A DNA stretch of 64,000 bases. Origin: Glandiceps talaboti (taxonomy: Eukaryota; Hemichordata; Enteropneusta; Spengelidae). The notes beneath the pieces are model-generated. The model did not search any database. It was not told where the DNA came from and worked only from the letters and a program-made list of their open reading frames with translations. Numbering within the stretch: position 1 is the stretch's first letter; each line of letters begins with the position of its first letter. The DNA lies in NCBI RefSeq assembly GCF_964340395.1, contig NC_135571.1, positions 14,371,046 to 14,435,045 of the forward strand, given 5' to 3'. Both the position numbers and the translations under genes were made by a program. Positions 58,498-64,000 of this stretch are shown here, in pieces.

Positions 58498-59440
58498 TTT
58501 GTGACCTAATCATTTTTTTAAAACCATGTATGATATGACATCTTATTCTTAGTCCAATGACTCACAATACTTTGTTGGTAATTTTGAAGTCCGTGATTCC
58601 TTGAAGAAACCTAAATCCAATTCCAAGGATTGGTAATCATATACTTCCTTCACCACTAACATCAATGTGCCTTGTCATATGATTCCAAGAAGGTAACAGA
58701 TTCCTAGTTGGAAGCATGTTTCCCCATATTTATATGACAGAGACATATAAATATGGGGAGAGATGAGATGAGATGAGATGAAATTGAAATGTGTTTTGTT
58801 ATTGAGTCAATGGTATATGAATATTGTATATGACATGTACATGGAAGTCTTCAACTCTTCTATACATGATTTGTAATCAAAGGGCAAATGAAGTTCAGAG
58901 TTATTTTGAAATGTGGTTTGGTGGTTTGTTGTTGATCTATATTAAGAGCATAACTGAAAGATATTCATTGTTATTTTGCTGTTGTAAACACCCATGAATC
59001 TCTCAATCAAAAGGGCATATGAAGTTTATATGCAGTATGTTGAGATGTGTTTTGCTGTTGATATCAGTGTAGGGCACATAAAGTTCAGAATTGTTGACAG
59101 GAATTCCAAGTGTGGTAGCACTGATCCAGTCCATTCATCATTGTGTCACAGTAGAATACATGTAGGTTGGTGTCAATAAGTCAAGGTCTTTGCTGAAATC
59201 TTCACTTGTGATGAACTTTGTGGTCAGCTCTCAAAGCTCTTATGATGGTGAGAAACCACAAACAACAACTAAAGTGAGTAAACATGACAGTTAAAGGTAA
59301 CCAGTCACAATCATTACAGTTAGGGACAGTGGGTCATATATACCACAAACAAACAAACAAAAACAAAGTTAGTAAAAAAATAAATATTACAACAAAATTG
59401 TAAAGAGTGCATCATGCGAATAAAGATAAAGTTTGTGAAA
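58498..59440 (+). other. First intron, nothing recognised
   Basis: AT-rich. A small inverted pair CCCCATATTTATAT / ATATAAATATGGGG lies at 58722-58760. Confidence 0.4.
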
Positions 59441-59442
59441 GT

Positions 59443-59580
59443 GACAAATAAACCAAGCAACATCAAGTAAACTACACATAGAAATGGTTTTGTGTTAGTG
59501 AAAGTTAGCAAATAAGCCAAACAACATCAAGTAAACTACACATAGCAATGGTTTTGTGTTAGTGAAAGTTAGCAAAATCA
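59443..59580 (+). repeat. About 68-bp tandem duplication
   Basis: Two copies of AACATCAAGTAAACTACACA, TAGAAATGGTTTTGTGTTAG, TGAAAGTTAGCAAA. Confidence 0.9.
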
Positions 59581-59712
59581 CATCACTGATGTCAGTAAAA
59601 GTTACCCAACTGAGATGCCAGTTGATTGTTTAATGTGTAAGATTTTGTACTGTAAAAGTGTACAGGAATACCAAAACTAAGCTGCTATTTATTTATAGAC
59701 TAGTAGGACTAC

Positions 59713-59785
59713 ATGTAGTAGTAGTAGTAGTAGTAGTACTAGTAGTAGTAGTAGTAGCAGTAGCAGTAGCAGTAGCAGTAGCAGT

Positions 59786-59826
<41 letters not shown>

Positions 59827-59851
59827 CAGTAGCAGTAGTAGTAGTAGTAGA
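59713..59851 (+). repeat. (GTA)n/(GCA)n trinucleotide repeat
   Basis: TAG-type repeats, then about 10 pure CAG units at 59786-59823, then CAGTAG units. The Val/Ala-rich frame over it is an artefact. A pure CAG core is the most expansion-prone part. Confidence 0.97.
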
Positions 59852-60550
59852 TGATTTAGTTAATAACTGTAGAACTCGTAGATTAGCTGATAACTGTAGA
59901 ACTCATTTACATGCAAACAGTCCAGTCTTATTTATTCTTTACACCATATTACCACAGAATGAATTAACAAGTCATTAGAATACCAAGACTGTACTTACAA
60001 CTCTTGCAACTAGTACTCACAAACCAACATACACTATGTGTATTTACATATTACGTGATGAATACCAATGCAACAAAACAGTTGTGTAATGGGTGAAGTC
60101 AATGACTGTTGTACTTCGAACATCCCAGGACAGTGACATGATGCACTGCAGGATGGAGATGAAAAGACCAGTGAGGTACTATGACGATTATAGGTTTCAT
60201 TATAATGGCCTTTCCTTTCAACTCCTACTCACCAATGTTAATCACTACTATAGTAGTGGCATTGTGCATCACAACAATAAGAGAGTTATTGCTTTCCACA
60301 AGTAACCAATACCAGTGCCTACACTTGGTAGTCAGATTGACTAATGTAGCTATGGCCACACTAGTCCTATCATGGAGGTAGGAAGGACTGTGTTTCTACT
60401 TCCATGGTCTTACCTTATTAATTTGGTAGTCAAGATATATTTGTTTTAATAGTATAGTCAAGGTGTCCTTGATTTTAGGCCTTGTCAGTGTCTGGTATAT
60501 CGGGAGTTAGATTTATGTAGATGCAAGGTCCTGGTTGTCTTACTCCACCT
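59852..60550 (+). other. First intron, nothing recognised
   Basis: Short open frames at 60093-60381 without motifs; a 25-bp imperfect duplication TAACTGTAGAACTC at 59864-59905. Confidence 0.4.
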
Positions 60551-60552
60551 AT

Positions 60553-60815
60553 CCTATAGAATTACATGTAACGTTTGCATCAGAACACACTGTATTACAA
60601 TGCATCTATAGAATTACATGTAATGTTAGCTTCAGAACACACTGTATTACAATGCATCTATAGAATTACATGTAATGTTTGCATCAGAACACACTGTATT
60701 ACAATGCATCTATAGAATTACATGTAATGTTTGCATCAGAACACACTGTATTACAATGCATCTATAGAATTACATGTAATGTTTGCATCAGAACACACTG
60801 TATTACAATGCATCT
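60553..60815 (+). repeat. 52-bp... tandem repeat, 5 copies
   Basis: A unit of about 52-60 bp: CTATAGAATTACATGTAATG, TTTGCATCAGAACACACTGT, ATTACAATGCAT, with CGTTTGC and TTAGCTT variants. Confidence 0.93.
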
Positions 60816-61154
60816 ACAAGGTTTACAACCTCATATTTAAAAGACAAGTTTGGACATTTTCATTCATACAGTGTAATTTGTTGCCAGTTGATGATGTTTT
60901 TAAATATATAGTTATAACTAAAAATGACAGAGTTACTTGTAAGAAGCCATAACTTGAGAACAATCCTTCTCAGGATGATCTGTGTAATTTAGTGTAAACA
61001 AAATTCATTACCAAAGAATAGGGGGATTTTAGAGTATCAAGATTTTAATCTACTTTTGTAATCAGGAATGTACTGTTTATTTGTAATGAGATTGTAGATT
61101 GCATCATAGAGAGATAATAATACTATTGTTTTCTTGTATAAACTTAGAACTCAA

Positions 61155-61250
61155 CCTCTTATGACCCTAATGTATTGACCAATAGGAACCCTCCTAGGCC
61201 AGGTCACCTGTTGACCCTAATGTATTGACCAATAGGAACCCTCCTAGGTC
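61155..61250 (+). repeat. About 50-bp duplication
   Basis: Two copies of GACCCTAATGTATTGACCAA, TAGGAACCCTCCTAGG. Confidence 0.9.
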
Positions 61251-61664
61251 ATTTTCTGTACAAATTTCAATCTCTTGAAGAAATGTCTCACTGAGAGCAG
61301 TGAAACACTGTTGTATATCAAACTATTGAGTGACACTCTCAATAATCCAACCAACCAACGAAAGCTCATCTGTGCAAATGTTCAGTTTAAGTTCATGAAT
61401 TTAACTTTACTGAAAATTTACAATTAGCTCACCAAAGCTTTCGCCAGGTATCCACTAGGCTTTGTCAGTGTTTTCAGAAGTCACAACACATGCATGACTT
61501 CATACAATCAAAACTTCAACCAATGGTTGATGTCTAATTCACTTACAGTGCAATCACAGAGATTTTCATGGATGATGGAATATGGTTTTAACTTCACTCG
61601 CTGTTTGTGAAGTACATGTAATTTTAATTATAACTCTCAGCTCTGCTTCACTACACCTACTATT

Positions 61665-62192
61665 AAAAATAATACATAATAATCTTTATTTGTCCAAATA
61701 AATTAAAAAATTTGTTGAGTGGTTACCACAAGAGCAGCGCCATAGTGCTCTAGTGTTAAACCAGCATACCCGGGGAAAATCTGTGTTGTTCAGCAGGGGC
61801 AAACTGAGCATCCCCCTTCTTATATGCAGACCTGGTTAAGTTTTAATAAAACCCAGCCGATGCTTGACAGGTTTGAAGCCAGACTGCAGTTGTAAGATGT
61901 GTACAAGTTAACCACTTGGCCATGGACAACCCAGACTGCAGTTGTAAGATGTGTACAAGTTAACCACTTGGCCATGGACAACCCAGACTGCAGTTGTAAG
62001 ATGTGTACAAGTTAACCACTTGGCCATGGACAACCCAGACTGCAGTTGTAAGATGTGTACAAGTTAACCACTTGGCCATGGACAACCCAGGCTGCAGTTG
62101 TAAGATGTGTACAAGTTAACCACTTGACCATGGACAACCCAGGCTGCAGTTGTAAGATGTGTACAAGTTAACCACTTGGCCATGGACAACCC
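61665..62192 (-). mobile_element. tRNA-derived SINE with tandemly repeated head
   Basis: Read on the minus strand, the unit CCATGGCCAAGTGGTTAACT contains TGGCCAAGTGG, a near-perfect pol III A box as in Ser/Leu tRNAs. The innermost unit is followed by GGCTTCAAACC, a B-box-like sequence, about 35 bp on. A body of about 150 bp follows, ending near 61670 in GGACAAATAAAGATTATTAT, a LINE-like 3' tail. The A-box unit of 52 bp is repeated six times (61881-62192). Confidence 0.65.
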
Positions 62193-63225
62193 ATACTTTT
62201 GAACACTACACCTGCTATTTCAGGTCAATTGGTTTTAAATGTAACTCTCAGCTGTTGACAAGTAGACTGTTTTCTAAATGGACTACTAACGCTAGAAATG
62301 TCAAGATTATACTTAACATTCATATAGCATGACCAGACTTGTGAGTCGTTTTTTTAATTTAAAGAGAATTGTCAAGTATTTGACATTCTTTATCCTCCCC
62401 CTTTCTTCTCTTTCTGATATTTTACTCAGTTCTCATTGAAAATTGACCAAGAAGTTTTCAAGATATTTCCCCCAGAAATAAAATCAAAGAATTGATTCCA
62501 CTTACAGCTATATTTTGATGCAATTGTATAATTTTTCCACAATATTAGTTTTGATAAACTATAGTGAGTCATCTACTGTTGGCATTTTCCTACCAGGTCA
62601 TAATACACAAGAAATGTATGCATAAGAATGGGTGGTAAAATAGTTTGTAGTCAAACTGTAAATTAGGGTATTAAAATGTATTTGACTTTGGTAAGTAGAC
62701 AATATGTGTCAAGGACAGTTTTGGTAAATGAACTGGTAGGTATATGTGAATTGATGACAAAGTAGTGTAGAGTATCTACAATGTACCCATGGCCCAATAT
62801 TTGACCAATAATCATATTTAGTTATTAAATTAACATGGTAGCTTTCTTTCTGTCTGTGTTTGGTTACAGGCATATAAAGCAAACTAGCTGACTTTGTTCG
62901 TTATGGGGGGGGGGGGATCTGGCTCAATGGAATAGCTGAACTTCATTTTCATACTTCTAAACAACTTTGGAATCGGATGGAAAAGTTTCACTCCTTCGAT
63001 GATAACAAGTTTTTGTAATTACTACTGAGATGTTGATAAGTTGATAAAAATTGACTTCTTAAGTGAGATATATATGTATGGTGCTGGGTTTCTGGTAGTA
63101 TTTTACACTGTGTTTATTTAATGTTTTTATTTTACATCAGTCATAGTGATTTGACCTCTACATGTCTCATCATAGTTTACATCAAAATTCATATATAAAT
63201 GTTTAATGTCGTGCTTGTGAATGTT
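62193..63225 (+). other. First intron, nothing recognised
   Basis: AT-rich with a poly-G run at 62905-62915. Confidence 0.4.
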
Positions 63226-63372
63226 TGTTTAGGGGGAGGAGGGAGGGTTTTAACCTGAACGAACGATGCTCATTTAGGGGGAGGAGGGAGGGAGGGGGTT
63301 TTAACCTGAATGAATGATGTTCATTTAGGGGGAGGAGGGAGGGTTTTTTAACCTGAACGAACAATGCTCATT
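63226..63372 (+). repeat. G-rich 45-50-bp tandem repeat, 3 copies
   Basis: The unit is TCATTTAGGGGGAGGAGGGA, GGGTTTTAACCTGAACGAAC, GATGC. Each has four or more G runs (G5, GG, GGG, GGG), a G-quadruplex-capable pattern. Confidence 0.93.
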
Positions 63373-63422
63373 TGTTGAGTTTGTGCGACATTGTGTCATC
63401 ATCCCTTAGTGAAGTATGATGA

Positions 63423-63572
63423 TTCAGTCACATAATGATGATTAATCACGTTACCTGTACAAACTAGTTTTAGTGGTAGTACTTTCTAATTCAGTACCAG
63501 TGAGTTTAACTGGGTATTTGATAGTGATGATTAATAATGTTACCTGTACAAACTAATTTAGTGGTAGTACCA
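63423..63572 (+). repeat. Diverged two-copy duplication
   Basis: GATGATTAATCACGTTACCT, GTACAAACTAGTTTTAGTGG (63434) and GATGATTAATAATGTTACCT, GTACAAACTAATTTAGTGGT (63525). Confidence 0.8.
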
Positions 63573-63909
63573 TACTTTCTGTATCTACATTACATGTACC
63601 TAATAGAGTACACAAAAATGGAATTTAGTTTTTGTCAATTTCAAAATTGAATAATTATGATAAATGTTTAACCTGACCCAGACTGACTGGGCCATTAATA
63701 TCCTGCCCCAAATATATTGTATATTCTTTTCATGCTGTTGCCCTCTTGATGCATAAAGAAAGACCAAACGTTTATTTACTGCCATAATGTTCATTGAAAG
63801 TGACTTCTGTGGTTCAGGAAGTGAGAGCAAACTGTTGAAAGAATTAAGTCATAGATTGAATATAAAGATGTTATTCATTAAGTACAGGATAGCAGTTGAC
63901 TACAATTTG

Positions 63910-64000
63910 TCATACATAGGGTGAGAGGAAGACATCCATATAGTACATGTAGTAGGAGTGAGTGATTGACTCATACATAGGGTGAGAGGAAGACACCCAT
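63910..64000 (+). repeat. About 60-bp duplication at window end
   Basis: TCATACATAGGGTGAGAGGA, AGACATCCAT at 63911 and again at 63971, running off the window edge. A longer array may continue. Confidence 0.75.

Noticed and set aside
59658-59978. 106-codon ORF rich in Val and Ala
   Set aside because: Encoded by GTA/GCA trinucleotide repeat; no splice or start support.

Overview
This is metazoan nuclear DNA. Long AT-rich introns with GT-AG boundaries split one large conserved gene, and microsatellites, minisatellites and decayed non-LTR retrotransposons are abundant. There is no operon, Shine-Dalgarno or phage structure. The dynein protein is very close to the vertebrate DNAH1 type. Together with the (CT)n, (CATA)n and (CTGT)n tracts this suits a marine invertebrate (lophotrochozoan, hemichordate or similar), but the sequence alone does not fix the phylum.

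Layout. (1) Positions 1-25691, plus strand: the 3' part of an axonemal dynein heavy chain gene, best called DNAH1. Twenty exons join in frame to 1147 codons plus TAA. They run from the returning stalk helix through AAA5, AAA6 and the C-terminal domain. Two more tiny in-frame exons (45 and 12 nt) are candidate alternative cassettes. (2) 25692 to about 27490: 3' UTR or downstream sequence with three AATAAA signals. (3) 27.5-49.9 kb: an intergenic region with no convincing gene. It holds large microsatellites, at least three LINE remnants (one inserted in another with a 6-bp target duplication), MITE-like inverted-repeat elements and several minisatellites. (4) 49960-50241: a TATA-like box and the first coding exon (35 codons) of an unrecognised plus-strand gene. 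(5) 50242-64000: the start of that gene's very long first intron, with a 305-bp MITE in a minisatellite, a minus-strand tRNA-derived SINE whose head is tandemly repeated, and other arrays.

The most unusual feature is that many DNAH1 intronic minisatellites are built from the exon-intron junction itself. The unit carries the end of the exon plus the 5' splice site (at 1-120, 4181-4235, 5686-5785, 11588-12230, 14468-15180 and 23806-24345), or the 3' splice site plus the first 36 nt of the exon (15 copies at 12391-13338). One such duplication (exon 6) creates a second donor 99 nt downstream that stays open and in frame, offering a 33-residue insertion. Most of the others meet a stop codon if misused, so the splicing machinery must pick one site out of up to about two dozen near-identical ones. 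This is the part of the window most worth following up.
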